From the NCBI RefSeq assembly GCF_023228165.1, contig NZ_JALOBS010000008.1, forward strand, positions 1 through 64,000: a stretch of 64,000 nucleotides of DNA, in the 5' to 3' direction. Position numbers and translations under genes: made by a program. Positions 8,051-20,040 of this stretch are shown piece by piece. The notes beneath the pieces are model-generated. The model did not search any database. It was not told the origin of the DNA and saw nothing but the letters and a program-made list of their open reading frames with translations. Every line of letters starts with the position of its first letter. Position 1 is the first letter of the stretch. Source of the DNA: Methylomonas sp. (lineage in GTDB: Bacteria; Pseudomonadota; Gammaproteobacteria; Methylococcales; Methylomonadaceae).

Positions 8051-9436
8051 ATGTCTTTTAGCATTGCCGAGCTTTTTAACCAGCATTTTGAAGAAAAGTT
8101 CGATTTACACGAACATTATCTTAATAACCAAATGGTGCGGGTGCTGCGCACCATCGGTTACGACAGAAATTACAAAAAAGCGATTGGCCAATATCTTTAC
8201 GACGATAATAACCACGAATATCTGGATTTACTGAGCGGCTTTGGCGTATTTGCCATCGGCCGTAACCACCCGACCGTTATCAGCGCCCTACAAGAAACCC
8301 TGACCCTGGAATTGCCGAATCTAGTGCAAATGGACGTTTCTTTACTCAGCGGCTTGCTGGCCAAGGAAATCCTCAAAACCACCCCGGATAACCTGGAAAA
8401 AATGTTTTTCTGCAACTCCGGCACCGAAGCAGTGGAAGCGGCCATCAAGTTTGCCCGCTACACCACCAAACGTCCGCGCATCGTTTACTGCGAGCATGGC
8501 TATCACGGTCTGACCATGGGGTCTTTGTCGTTAAACGGCGAAGAAATTTTCCGCGAGGGCTTCGGCCCGTTACTGCCGCATTGTTCGTCCGTGCCGTTTA
8601 ACGATCTGGACGCGCTGGAAAAGGCCTTAAGCACTAAAGACGTTGCCGCCTTTATCGTCGAACCGATTCAAGGCAAAGGCGTCAACCTGCCGTCCGATAA
8701 TTATCTGCCGGAAGTCGAACGCTTATGTAAAAAATACGGCACCTTGTTCGTGGCCGATGAAATTCAGACCGGCATCGGTCGTACCGGCAAATTCTGGGCT
8801 ATCGACCACTGGAACATCAAACCCGACATGATTCTGATGGCTAAGGCGCTGTCCGGCGGCTTTGTGCCGGTCGGCGGCGTGGCAATGACTACAAAAATCA
8901 TGGATACGGTATTCAACCGCATGGACCGCGCGGTGGTGCACGGTTCCACATTTTCAAAAAACAACATGGCCATGGCAGCCGGCTTGGCCAGCCTGCATGT
9001 GATTCACGAACAGAAACTAGTGGAAAACAGCGCTAAAGTCGGCGAAGACATCATCAACAGCATCAACGCCATGAGCGGCAAATACGAGTTTCTGAAAGAA
9101 GCTCGCGGCAAAGGCTCAATGATCGCTATCGAGTTCCAATCGCCTAAAAGCCTGGGCCTGAAAGCCGCCTGGGCCATGCTGGAAGCCGCCAACAAGGGCC
9201 TGTTCTGTCAAATGATCACCATTCCTTTATTCAAGGAACATCGTATTCTCAGCCAAGTAGCCGGTCACGGCATGAACGTGGTCAAGTTACTACCACCATT
9301 GACTTTGACTCAAAAAGACCGTGACTGGATTGTTGATTCATTCGATAAAACCATAGCCGATACGCATAACGTTACAGGCTCTATCTGGTCCTTGGGTAAA
9401 AACCTGGCCAGCCATGCGTTAAAAAACAAAAAATAA
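8051..9436 (+). CDS. hpnO: Class III aminotransferase HpnO (aminobacteriohopanetriol synthesis)
   Basis: A 461-residue PLP-dependent fold-type I aminotransferase. The Schiff-base lysine is K265 in LMAKALSGGFVPVGG, and the phosphate-binding region NSGTEAVEAAIKFAR and the DEIQTGIGRTGKF box are intact. The long N-terminal segment (about 40 residues before YLDLLSGFGVFAIG) is typical of HpnO, which installs the terminal amine of C35 aminobacteriohopanepolyols. GAGGT lies upstream of the ATG. It follows hpnG after 84 bases, and copC starts 12 bases after it. An ornithine/acetylornithine aminotransferase is the alternative by family alone; context favours HpnO. Confidence 0.87.
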   Translation: MSFSIAELFNQHFEEKFDLHEHYLNNQMVRVLRTIGYDRNYKKAIGQYLYDDNNHEYLDLLSGFGVFAIGRNHPTVISALQETLTLELPNLVQMDVSLLSGLLAKEILKTTPDNLEKMFFCNSGTEAVEAAIKFARYTTKRPRIVYCEHGYHGLTMGSLSLNGEEIFREGFGPLLPHCSSVPFNDLDALEKALSTKDVAAFIVEPIQGKGVNLPSDNYLPEVERLCKKYGTLFVADEIQTGIGRTGKFWAIDHWNIKPDMILMAKALSGGFVPVGGVAMTTKIMDTVFNRMDRAVVHGSTFSKNNMAMAAGLASLHVIHEQKLVENSAKVGEDIINSINAMSGKYEFLKEARGKGSMIAIEFQSPKSLGLKAAWAMLEAANKGLFCQMITIPLFKEHRILSQVAGHGMNVVKLLPPLTLTQKDRDWIVDSFDKTIADTHNVTGSIWSLGKNLASHALKNKK

Positions 9437-9448
9437 GGAGAAACTCTG

Positions 9449-9808
9449 ATGCGTTATTTGAAATCCAGCTTGTTAGTATTGGCATTGATCGCCAGCCCTA
9501 GCCTGTTTGCCCACGCAGTAGTCACTCATAACTCGCTGCAACTGAAACCGGTGCCGGTCAACCAAGCCAGCCAAGTCGAGTTGTCGTTCAATTCCAAAGT
9601 GGAACTGGATCTGTCGGAAGTTTTCCTGGTCAGTGCCGGAGACAAAATGCAAACCATTACCGCCACACCTGGCGACAAACCGGGCCAGGTCATGCTGGAC
9701 CTGCCTGCACTGGCACCCGGCGAATACGCCATTAAATTGAAAATCTTTGCGGCCGATGGGCATTTGAGCGAAGACTTATTACGTTTTTTTGTTAAAGAGC
9801 CTAAATAA
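9449..9808 (+). CDS. copC: CopC-family periplasmic copper-binding protein
   Basis: A 119-residue protein with a signal peptide ending SLFA; the mature chain begins near HAVVTHNSL. The N-terminal His and the late DGHLSEDLLRFFV strand fit the CopC beta-barrel, where the N-terminal His and a DxH pair bind Cu(II). AGGAGA precedes the ATG. It is paired with copD five bases downstream; together they are thought to bring copper across the inner membrane. That is relevant in a methanotroph, whose particulate methane monooxygenase needs copper. It follows hpnO closely, so copper and hopanoid genes may share a transcript. Confidence 0.88.
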   Translation: MRYLKSSLLVLALIASPSLFAHAVVTHNSLQLKPVPVNQASQVELSFNSKVELDLSEVFLVSAGDKMQTITATPGDKPGQVMLDLPALAPGEYAIKLKIFAADGHLSEDLLRFFVKEPK

Positions 9809-9813
9809 ACTTT

Positions 9814-11445
9814 ATGGAAGGCATTGCAGATTATCTGGATTCCCTGATCGGCGGCGTCGATCTGACCTTTTATTCGATCGCCATCGGCGGTTTGTTATGG
9901 GGCTTGTTCGTGTTAAAGCCTTGGGATGACAAGACCCATTACAACACCATCTTATTAGAAAAAACCGTCAATCTGATTCATTTCGGCAGTAAAGCCTTGG
10001 TCATTACCCAACTCTCCAAAATCGGCCTAAAAATCTGGCTGATGGCAGTGACGTTGGGTAAATCCCCGTTTCCGGCTTTTTTTAATACCGTGCAGTTTCA
10101 GGCCGGCATGGCGCGCGCGCTTTCTGCATTTGCCTTATTTTTGTTTATCAAATATGCCTTAAAACAAAACTACCGCTCCGAAAAACACTGGATTCAAGCC
10201 TCATTAACTATTTTGCCGCTGGTAATCTCGGCAGCCTGGTTAGTGCATGGCGCAAGCAGACTGGAAGATCGCGGCATATTGATGACACTCACTGTCAGCC
10301 ACCAAATTGCCGCCGCCGCCTGGGTGGGGGGAGTTTTTCAATTGCTGGCATTATGGCGTTTAAAAAAACAAAATGCTGTCGCGATTGAGGTTTGGCCCTT
10401 GCTGTTGAAGCGCTTCGCTATCATCGGCATGGCTGCCGTTGCCGGCTTAGTGGTAACCGGTACCCCGCTGGCCTGGTATTACATTCGCACTTTCCAGGGT
10501 TTTATCGGCGCCGGCTACGGCAATTTATTGATGGTAAAAATCATGATGATGGGGTTGGCACTGGGCTTTGCCTGGCTGAATCGGCAGGCCGTGGAAGAAT
10601 ATTTTTCCAGTCGCAGCTTATATGCCTTAACAGCTCGCGTACCCTACTACATCGAAGCTGAAACCCTGATTCTGCTGACCATACTATTCACCGCCGCCAG
10701 TCTGGCTTCGCAGCCACCGGCCGTGGATATCCCGCATCTGACCGCAACCTGGGAAGAAGTGCTGAACATGTTCCACCCGCGCATTCCGCGCTGGGAATCG
10801 CCTACGCATGAAGCACTGCTGGCCGGGGAAGCCGGCCGGGTGGCCATCGTCGGACAAGTACCCTCCGAAGCCGCGACTGCCTGGTCAGATTACAACCACA
10901 ATATCTCCGGCATCTTTCTGACCACCATGAGCTTTTTTGCCATGCTGTCGTATTCCAACCGCTTTCATCGCTGGGCACGCTTCTGGCCGGTTGGCTTTAT
11001 GGCACTTGGGATTTTTCTGTTTTTCCGTAGCGACGCCGAAAGCTGGCCGCTGGGCCCTATCGGCTTCTGGGACAGCACCTTCAATAATGGCGAAGTACTG
11101 CAACACCGTATTGCCACCTTACTGGTGTTCATGCTGGGTTTAATGGAAGTCCGTGCCCGCATCAATAATGACCAGGGCATACTACCTTATGTATTCCCCA
11201 TACTGGCGGCATTCGGCGGCATGATGCTGCTAGCACATTCACACGTTGGCTTTGAAGCTAAAACCGCGTTTCTAATTCAGGTGGGGCATACCCTGATGGG
11301 CGTATTTTCATTGATCCTGGCTTGCGGACGCTGGCTGGAACTCAAGCTTGACTCGCCCGGCAAAAATATTGCCGGTTTTATCTCAGTGTTCGCCTTGTTT
11401 CAGATAGGCCTCATTCTGATATTTTATCGTGAACCCTTGTACTGA
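9814..11445 (+). CDS. copD: CopD-family inner-membrane copper protein
   Basis: A 543-residue polytopic membrane protein. The N-terminal two-thirds have about eight membrane helices and the CopD features, including [16 protein letters not shown] and the [13 protein letters not shown] helix. After residue 310 comes a soluble stretch ([16 protein letters not shown]) and then about six more helices with histidines in [12 protein letters not shown]. CopD proteins of about 300 residues lack the second part, so this is the long form. It probably moves copper handed over by CopC. The start is ATG at 9814 with a weak ribosome site; dxs begins two bases after its stop. Confidence 0.85.
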   Translation: MEGIADYLDSLIGGVDLTFYSIAIGGLLWGLFVLKPWDDKTHYNTILLEKTVNLIHFGSKALVITQLSKIGLKIWLMAVTLGKSPFPAFFNTVQFQAGMARALSAFALFLFIKYALKQNYRSEKHWIQASLTILPLVISAAWLVHGASRLEDRGILMTLTVSHQIAAAAWVGGVFQLLALWRLKKQNAVAIEVWPLLLKRFAIIGMAAVAGLVVTGTPLAWYYIRTFQGFIGAGYGNLLMVKIMMMGLALGFAWLNRQAVEEYFSSRSLYALTARVPYYIEAETLILLTILFTAASLASQPPAVDIPHLTATWEEVLNMFHPRIPRWESPTHEALLAGEAGRVAIVGQVPSEAATAWSDYNHNISGIFLTTMSFFAMLSYSNRFHRWARFWPVGFMALGIFLFFRSDAESWPLGPIGFWDSTFNNGEVLQHRIATLLVFMLGLMEVRARINNDQGILPYVFPILAAFGGMMLLAHSHVGFEAKTAFLIQVGHTLMGVFSLILACGRWLELKLDSPGKNIAGFISVFALFQIGLILIFYREPLY

Positions 11446-11447
11446 TT

Positions 11448-13310
11448 ATGAAACAGACAACCGAATATTCAATACTGCAAGACATCCACAACCCGGCGGA
11501 CGTCCGCGCCCTGTCCAAAGAGCAGCTGAAGCCGTTGGCGGATGAGGTACGGGAGTATTTGACGCATACCGTGAGTATTTCCGGCGGACATTTTTCGGCC
11601 GGACTGGGTACGGTGGAACTGACCGTGGCCTTGCATTATGTGTTCAATACCCCGGAAGATCAGTTGGTGTGGGATGTGGGACATCAGGCCTATCCGCATA
11701 AGATTCTGACCGGCCGTAAGGAGCGTATGCCGACCATTCGGACCCTGGGCGGGGTGTCGGCCTTTCCGTCCCGCGAGGAGAGCGAGTACGATGCCTTTGG
11801 CGTCGGCCATTCCAGTACTTCGATCAGCGCAGCGCTGGGCATGGCGATTGCTTCGCAGTTGCGCGGGGAAGATAAGAAGATGGTAGCCATCATCGGCGAC
11901 GGTTCAATTACCGGCGGCATGGCCTTTGAGGCCATGAACCATGCCGGCGATGTGAATGCCAATTTGCTGGTGATTTTGAACGATAACGATATGTCGATTT
12001 CACCACCGGTGGGGGCGATGAATAATTATCTGACCAAGGTGTTATCCAGCAAGCTGTATTCGTCGATGCGCGAGGAAAGTAAGAAGGCCTTGTCCAATAT
12101 GCCCAGCGTCTGGGAATTGGCCCGTAAGACCGAGGAACATGTAAAAGGCATGATCGTGCCGGGCACATTGTTCGAGGAGTTGGGCTTTAATTATTTCGGC
12201 CCTATCGATGGCCATGATGTGGATATGCTGGTATCGACTCTGGAGAATCTGAAGGATATTCCCGGCCCGGTGTTTTTGCATGTGGTGACCAAGAAGGGCA
12301 AAGGCTATGCGCCTGCCGAGAAGGATCCGTTGGCTTACCATGGGGTGCCGGCTTTCGATCCGTCTAAGGACTCCCTACCCAAATCCACACCGTCGCCGCA
12401 TCCGACTTATACCGAGGTATTCGGTAATTGGTTGTGCGATATGGCGGCGCAAGATGAGCGGCTGTTGGGAATTACTCCGGCCATGCGCGAAGGCTCGGGC
12501 TTGGTGAAGTTTTCCCAGCAGTTTCCGAAACGTTATTTCGATGTGGCGATTGCCGAGCAGCACGCAGTGACCTTGGCGGCCGGCCAAGCCTGTCAGAATG
12601 CCAAGCCGGTAGTGGCGATTTATTCGACCTTTTTGCAACGCGCCTACGATCAGTTGATCCACGATGTGGCCTTGCAGAATCTGGATGTGTTGTTTGCGCT
12701 GGATAGAGCCGGTCTGGTGGGTCCGGACGGGCCTACCCATGCCGGCAGTTACGATTTCAGCTATATGCGCTGCATTCCGAATATGCTGGTGATGGCGCCG
12801 GCCGATGAGAATGAATGTCGGCGGATGTTGACCACCGGCTTTCATTATCAAGGCCCGGCCTCGGTACGTTATCCGCGCGGCAAAGGTCCGGGCGCCAGCG
12901 TCGATGCCGAACTGTCGGCGTTGGAAATCGGCAAGGCTGAAATTCGTCACCAAGGCGGGCGTATCGCTATTTTAGCCTGGGGCAGCATGGTGACGCCTGC
13001 GGTGGAAGTCGGTAAAAAGCTGGGGGCCACGGTGGTGAATATGCGCTTTGTGAAGCCGTTTGACCAGGCCTTGGTACTCGAATTGGCCAAAAGCCACGAC
13101 AACTTCGTCACGGTGGAAGAAAACGTCATCGCCGGCGGGGCCGGCAGCGCCATCAACGAATTTCTGCAGGCGCGGCGCATTCTGATGCCGGTACTGAATA
13201 TCGGCCTGCCCGACCGCTTTATCGAACAGGGTAGCCGCGAGGAACTGCTGCGTTTGTGCGGACTGGATGCCAAGGGTATTTTGACTAAAATTGAAGCGTT
13301 TTGCGCTTAA
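11448..13310 (+). CDS. dxs: 1-deoxy-D-xylulose-5-phosphate synthase (complete, copy 2)
   Basis: A full 620-residue Dxs, the thiamine-diphosphate enzyme at the head of the MEP pathway and often its flux-controlling step. Visible are the N-terminal GGHFSAGLG box, the GDG thiamine-binding motif near residue 150 ([20 protein letters not shown], with N about 27 residues further), the catalytic AEQHAV box, [13 protein letters not shown] and the C-terminal transketolase domain. It starts two bases after copD. Codon choice differs from its neighbours: AAG, GAG and TTG dominate while copD and gloB prefer AAA and GAA. With the 3' identity to the left-edge copy, this suggests gene conversion or arrival from another locus. 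Confidence 0.97.
   Translation: MKQTTEYSILQDIHNPADVRALSKEQLKPLADEVREYLTHTVSISGGHFSAGLGTVELTVALHYVFNTPEDQLVWDVGHQAYPHKILTGRKERMPTIRTLGGVSAFPSREESEYDAFGVGHSSTSISAALGMAIASQLRGEDKKMVAIIGDGSITGGMAFEAMNHAGDVNANLLVILNDNDMSISPPVGAMNNYLTKVLSSKLYSSMREESKKALSNMPSVWELARKTEEHVKGMIVPGTLFEELGFNYFGPIDGHDVDMLVSTLENLKDIPGPVFLHVVTKKGKGYAPAEKDPLAYHGVPAFDPSKDSLPKSTPSPHPTYTEVFGNWLCDMAAQDERLLGITPAMREGSGLVKFSQQFPKRYFDVAIAEQHAVTLAAGQACQNAKPVVAIYSTFLQRAYDQLIHDVALQNLDVLFALDRAGLVGPDGPTHAGSYDFSYMRCIPNMLVMAPADENECRRMLTTGFHYQGPASVRYPRGKGPGASVDAELSALEIGKAEIRHQGGRIAILAWGSMVTPAVEVGKKLGATVVNMRFVKPFDQALVLELAKSHDNFVTVEENVIAGGAGSAINEFLQARRILMPVLNIGLPDRFIEQGSREELLRLCGLDAKGILTKIEAFCA
13084..13308 (+). repeat. Direct repeat, right copy (dxs 3' end)
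   Basis: This matches bases 1-225 with two substitutions, in direct orientation, about 13.1 kb apart. The interval between the copies holds apt, the whole hopanoid locus and copCD. Confidence 0.95.
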
Positions 13311-13313
13311 AAC

Positions 13314-14087
13314 ATGATGCTGAACATCCTGCTGCTACCGGTTTTAACCGATAATTACATCTACTTGGTACATGAGCCGGTCAGCGGCAAAACGGCAGTC
13401 GTCGATCCTGCTGTTTCAGAGCCAGTATTGATGGCTTTGCGGTATCATGACTGGCAACTGGATTACATTTTCAATACTCACCACCACCCCGATCATATCG
13501 GCGGCAATTTGCAGCTCAAACAAGCGACCGGCTGCAAAGTGATAGGCGCCGCGATTGATCAGTCCCGGATTCCGGGTATCGATATACCTTTAGATGATGG
13601 CGACACATTTGCATTTGGCACCCAGACGTTGCAGATTATCGCCACACCCGGTCACACATCAGGTCATATCGTCTATTACTGCGCCGAAAGCCAGGCGTTA
13701 TTTTGCGGCGACACCTTGTTTTCAATGGGCTGTGGGCGTTTGTTCGAAGGCAGCGCAGAACAAATGTGGCAGTCGTTGCAAAAGCTGAAAGCACTGCCTG
13801 GCTCAACTCGCATCTACTGTGCCCACGAATACACCCAGGCTAACGCTCGCTTTGCCTTGAGTTTAGAAGCAAATAACCTGGACTTACAACAGCGAGTGGC
13901 TGAAGTAACCACATTGCGCGCACAAAGCCAGCCTACCCTACCCTCGACCATGGCACAGGAGTTAGCCACCAATCCGTTTCTGCGCGAACACAGCGCCAGT
14001 TTGCGTAAAGCGGTTGCGGCAAATGATAGCGATAGCCCGGCTAAGGTGTTTGCCAAAGTCAGAACTTTAAAAGACAACTTCCGCTAA
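13314..14087 (+). CDS. gloB: Hydroxyacylglutathione hydrolase (glyoxalase II)
   Basis: A 257-residue metallo-beta-lactamase-fold enzyme that hydrolyses S-D-lactoylglutathione in methylglyoxal detoxification. The metal motif THHHPDH is at 55-61; further ligands lie in TPGHTSGH, GDTLFSMGCGR and CAHEYTQANARFAL, the last being the glyoxalase II substrate region. ATG codons at 13314 and 13317 are both possible starts. It begins three bases after dxs and its stop directly abuts that of rlmG on the other strand, with no room for a terminator. Confidence 0.93.
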   Translation: MMLNILLLPVLTDNYIYLVHEPVSGKTAVVDPAVSEPVLMALRYHDWQLDYIFNTHHHPDHIGGNLQLKQATGCKVIGAAIDQSRIPGIDIPLDDGDTFAFGTQTLQIIATPGHTSGHIVYYCAESQALFCGDTLFSMGCGRLFEGSAEQMWQSLQKLKALPGSTRIYCAHEYTQANARFALSLEANNLDLQQRVAEVTTLRAQSQPTLPSTMAQELATNPFLREHSASLRKAVAANDSDSPAKVFAKVRTLKDNFR

Positions 14088-15224
14088 TCAGCGTTTGACT
14101 GCTTTATTGATACTGAACTTGGTATTACTGGCTACCGACTCCCAATTGCCGAACAGTTTTTTCAAGTGCTGGTGATAATTCAAGTGCCGGTTACCGATCA
14201 CCCGTAATTCCCCGCCCTTACGCAATACCCGATGGGCCTGTTTAAACATTTGCCAGGCGATATGATCGCCGATGACGTGTTGTTGATGGAACGGCGGGTT
14301 ACAGACGATGCAATCGGCACTGTTTTCCGGAAAACCGTTTAAACCATCCCCGACGATAAATTCAGCCTGCCGCTGTCCGGCGAAGGCCCGCATAAAATTG
14401 TCTTTTGCCGAAGCAATAGCCATAAACGACTCGTCGACAAACTGAATCCGTGCATTAGGCAACTGTTTGGCGATCATCAATCCCACCACCCCATTGCCGC
14501 AGCCCAAATCGACAATGTCCCGCTGCGCCGGACCGTCCGGCAGGTGTTGTAATAAAAGCCGAGTACCTATATCCAGACTATCGCGGGAAAACACATTGGC
14601 GTGGTTGGCGATCAGTAAATCGGTATTTTCCAACCGGTAGCGCACCGGATAAGGATTGGGCGGCATTTGCAATTGAGCATCGAGACTGGCAAAAATAAGC
14701 CGGGCTTTTTTTATCGCTAGCGAAGTACGCGTCGGCCCGATCAGGCGTTCCAGAGTTTTCCAGACATTGGCGGTTAAAGCCTTGACCATGCCGGCAACAA
14801 TAATCTTGCTGGTGTCCTTGAGTAAGGGACGCAAGCTATGTAATTGGTATTCCAGCAATGCCAAAGTCTTGGGCGCTTTGATCAGTAGATAATCGATAGG
14901 CTTTTCGGGCAAACTCAGGCTATCCAAAAAATTGATATGCGCGGTATCCAGCTCGTTTAGGCGGGCGTTATTAACGGTCGCTTGTTGAGACAGAAAAGAA
15001 TCGGAAATCGCCGTCGGCCGGTAGTGATGCAGCGCCAGGGTCAGCGCGCCAAAACCGTCGTTTAAAATCGCAATCCGTGATCCGCCGACCGGCACATCCT
15101 CGTTAGCCAGATAATTAAGCAAATAGCTATCCGCCGCGTCCCAAGCCTGTAATACATCGTTTTTTTGATACGGCAGCCGCCTCAGCTGCAGCTTACCTTG
15201 AGGGCATTCAAATTCAGTTTGCAT
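14088..15224 (-). CDS. rlmG: 23S rRNA (guanine-N2)-methyltransferase RlmG-like
   Basis: A 378-residue protein of the RsmC/RlmG type: an N-terminal methyltransferase-like domain without obvious SAM motifs, then a catalytic SAM domain with DLGCGNGVVGLMIAK and the N2-guanine motif NPPFH. RlmG methylates G1835 of 23S rRNA; RsmC (G1207 of 16S) is the alternative. The early segment (EFECPQGKLQLRRLP) and overall length fit RlmG better. The start is placed at the ATG at 15224; an earlier in-frame codon at 15257 adds Cys/Arg-rich sequence with no support. Confidence 0.82.
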   Translation of the reverse strand: MQTEFECPQGKLQLRRLPYQKNDVLQAWDAADSYLLNYLANEDVPVGGSRIAILNDGFGALTLALHHYRPTAISDSFLSQQATVNNARLNELDTAHINFLDSLSLPEKPIDYLLIKAPKTLALLEYQLHSLRPLLKDTSKIIVAGMVKALTANVWKTLERLIGPTRTSLAIKKARLIFASLDAQLQMPPNPYPVRYRLENTDLLIANHANVFSRDSLDIGTRLLLQHLPDGPAQRDIVDLGCGNGVVGLMIAKQLPNARIQFVDESFMAIASAKDNFMRAFAGQRQAEFIVGDGLNGFPENSADCIVCNPPFHQQHVIGDHIAWQMFKQAHRVLRKGGELRVIGNRHLNYHQHLKKLFGNWESVASNTKFSINKAVKR

Positions 15225-15308
15225 GGATGATTCAAGACGACAGCGACAATTTGCCACGCGGCTTTATGCCACATTTTCAGATGCGTAAAGCCCGGCTAGA
15301 CTACAAGC

Positions 15309-15391
15309 GACTCTTGTATGCGTCCCTTTGGGGATAAGAGTTACTTCCCTCTTAGACGGTCAGTTCTCTTCTCGGTCTGACCGTTTTTTTT
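15309..15391 (+). ncRNA. Candidate small RNA ending in an intrinsic terminator
   Basis: The plus strand between rlmG and tatD (both minus) has its own promoter-like site, TTTTCA (15274-15279), 17 bases, TAGACT (15297-15302), followed by three hairpins: TCCC/GGGA (15323-15326 with 15331-15334), TAAGAG/CTCTTA (15335-15340 with 15349-15354), and a GC-rich terminator stem. No open frame of useful size fits. The predicted transcript is about 80 nt. The terminator is clear; promoter and transcript are inference. No known RNA family was recognised. Confidence 0.45.
15356..15391 (+). terminator. Intrinsic terminator with no upstream protein gene on its strand
   Basis: ACGGTCAG (15356-15363) pairs perfectly with CTGACCGT (15377-15384) over a 13-base loop, followed by eight T. 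It acts on plus-strand transcription, but both flanking genes are on the minus strand. Confidence 0.8.
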
Positions 15392-15409
15392 GCCCGAAAA
15401 AAAAACCGT

Positions 15410-16183
15410 TCATTGCAAGGCAAACAAACGATAAAAATTGTTCCGAGACAACTCTGCAATCTCCTCAATGCTGGTATTGCGTAATTCGGCAATATGTTCC
15501 GCAACATGACGCACATAGGTTGGATAATTAGGTTTACCGCGATACGGCACCGGGGCAAGATAAGGTGAATCGGTTTCGATTAAGAAGCGGTCCGCTGGTA
15601 CTTTTTGCGCCACTTCCTTAATGGCCTGGGCGTTTTTAAAGGTCACGATCCCGGAAAATGATATAAAAAAATTCAGATCCAGCGCCTTTTCCGCATAGGC
15701 CCAGTCTTCGGTAAAACAATGAATAATCCCGCCAACCTGATCCGCGCCTTCGGCTCTCAGCACATCCAACGAATCGTGCCCTGCTTCGCGGGTATGAATA
15801 ATTAGCGGTTTATTTAAGGTTTTGGCGACACTGATATGATTTCGGAAACGCTGATGCTGCCATTCCAAATCGCCTTCGCTACGAAAATAATCCAGCCCGG
15901 TTTCACCGATTGCAATGACTTTCTCATGCCGGGCCAGCTGCATCAACTCATCCACGGAAGGATCTCTGCCATCGGTAACGTTGGGATGCACCCCGACCGA
16001 CAGCGAAATATCCGGGTAAGGCTCAACCAGCGCCGCCATGGCGGGATATGATTCCAGGTCTATGCCAATGCACAGCATATGCTCAATCTGCTTGGCATGC
16101 GCGTCCTGAACAAAGGCATGAAAATCGTTGTGATAGGGTTTCAGATCAATCCGATCCAGATGGCAGTGGGAGTCGATAAACAT
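15410..16183 (-). CDS. tatD: TatD-family metal-dependent hydrolase (DNase)
   Basis: A 257-residue TIM-barrel metallohydrolase of the TatD/YcfH family. The metal motif SHCHLD is at residues 5-10; GETGLDYFR, IHTREAGHDSLD, GIIHCFTED and the late ETDSPYLAP box are all intact. Members are 3'-5' DNases with roles in DNA repair or turnover. It closes the conserved gammaproteobacterial run pabC-mltG-tmk-holB-pilZ-tatD. It is 50 bases downstream of pilZ. Confidence 0.92.
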   Translation of the reverse strand: MFIDSHCHLDRIDLKPYHNDFHAFVQDAHAKQIEHMLCIGIDLESYPAMAALVEPYPDISLSVGVHPNVTDGRDPSVDELMQLARHEKVIAIGETGLDYFRSEGDLEWQHQRFRNHISVAKTLNKPLIIHTREAGHDSLDVLRAEGADQVGGIIHCFTEDWAYAEKALDLNFFISFSGIVTFKNAQAIKEVAQKVPADRFLIETDSPYLAPVPYRGKPNYPTYVRHVAEHIAELRNTSIEEIAELSRNNFYRLFALQ

Positions 16184-16233
16184 GAAGTTAAGTATGAATA
16201 ACAGTAGGGCCTGATAGTTGGCCCGACGAATGA

Positions 16234-16584
16234 TTACATGGTATGGGTGGAGCGGTCGTTTTCCAACGCACCCGCCAAATAGGTTTCGATTTTATTGCGC
16301 GCCATGCCACCGTCCTGGTCGCTGAACTGCACGCCGATACCCGGAGCCCGGTAGCCCTCCGCGCCTAATGGCGTTTTCCAGATAATTTTGCCGGCAATTG
16401 GCAACCGTTCGGTTTCTTCCATTAAATTCAGCAACATAAATACCTCTTCACCCATTTCGTATTCCCTTTTGGTAGGAATAAACAACCCGCCATTTTTGAT
16501 AAACGGCATATAGGCCGCATACAGCGCATTTTTGTCTTTAATGGATAGGGACAAGATACCTTGCCGAGGAGCTGTTTCTGCCAT
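16234..16584 (-). CDS. pilZ: PilZ-domain protein (type IV pilus assembly PilZ)
   Basis: A 116-residue single-domain protein matching the short PilZ that sits after holB in Pseudomonas-like genomes. It has YMPFIKNGGLFIPTKREY, GEEVFMLLNLMEETERLPIAGKIIW and the late GIGVQFSDQD strand. The RxxxR and DxSxxG c-di-GMP-binding motifs of typical PilZ domains are not evident, as is usual for this pilus-biogenesis subgroup. It starts four bases after holB. Confidence 0.87.
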   Translation of the reverse strand: MAETAPRQGILSLSIKDKNALYAAYMPFIKNGGLFIPTKREYEMGEEVFMLLNLMEETERLPIAGKIIWKTPLGAEGYRAPGIGVQFSDQDGGMARNKIETYLAGALENDRSTHTM

Positions 16585-16588
16585 AAGG

Positions 16589-19186
<2,598 letters not shown>

Positions 19187-19190
<4 letters not shown>

Positions 19191-20014
19191 AAGTTTGTTT
19201 CCTGTTCGCGTGCCGCCGCATACCATTGCTGAATATCGCGGGTAATCCTGCCCACGCCAAAGCACTGATTTTCGAGCTGTTTTACCGGCCAGATACCAAT
19301 GACCGAATTGGTCACAAACACTTCGTCGGCCTCTAAAACGTTTTGCTTATTAAAGTGATTTTCCGATAACCCTAGGCTATTACGGATTGCGAACTCTATC
19401 ACAATTTGACGCAAAATCCCTTCAATACCGCAATCGATGAGCAGAGGTGTATGCAGCACGCCCTCTTTGACAAAGAACAGATTGCTCATGGTGCCTTCGA
19501 CGATACGATCATCGTTATCAAACATTAAGCCTTCCTGAACAGTTTCATCCTGCCATTCCGCTCTGGCAAGAATTTGCTCCAGCCGGTTCATATGCTTGAT
19601 ACCGGCCAAGCCGGGATTGATCGCCAAACGCCACTCGCAAAACCGTGCAACGATACCGTCGGTTTGATAGCGCTCTGGATATTTGGGACTTGGATGCAGG
19701 CTTAATAGCCGCGTAGGCACGATCTGATCGGGTTGGCGATAGCCTCTGCCGCCGCTGCCACGGGTTACCATCAGCTTTAAAACCGCCTGGTCCGCTGCGG
19801 CCGATAGTTGCCGGGCTTCCGATTCAAGCAAGGATAAATCGGGTGGTGGAATACGTAAGCGTCGGCAACCTTTCAACAACCGGTCTAAATGCCGTTGCAG
19901 AAATAGCGGTCTGCCCTTATATACGGCGATAGTCTCGAATAGACCATCGCCATATTGAAAGCCTCGATCAGATACATCGACACAGTGCCTGCTTTCGCCA
20001 TTTAATAAAAACAT
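19187..20014 (-). CDS. pabC: Aminodeoxychorismate lyase
   Basis: A 275-residue PLP enzyme of the class IV aminotransferase fold that converts 4-amino-4-deoxychorismate to p-aminobenzoate and pyruvate for folate. DRGFQYGDGLFETIAV is the classic N-terminal segment; the PLP lysine is in AGIKHMNRLEQILAR, and EGTMSNLFFV follows. The start is placed at the ATG at 20014, 26 bases after fabF; longer frames would overlap fabF. It lies between fabF and mltG as usual in Gammaproteobacteria. Confidence 0.92.
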
Positions 20015-20040
20015 GGGCAGACACTGTTTTGAATCAGAAA

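Noticed and set aside
12042..12953. Long frames (99 and 192 codons) opposite dxs
   Set aside because: They mirror the GC-rich third positions of dxs and match no family.
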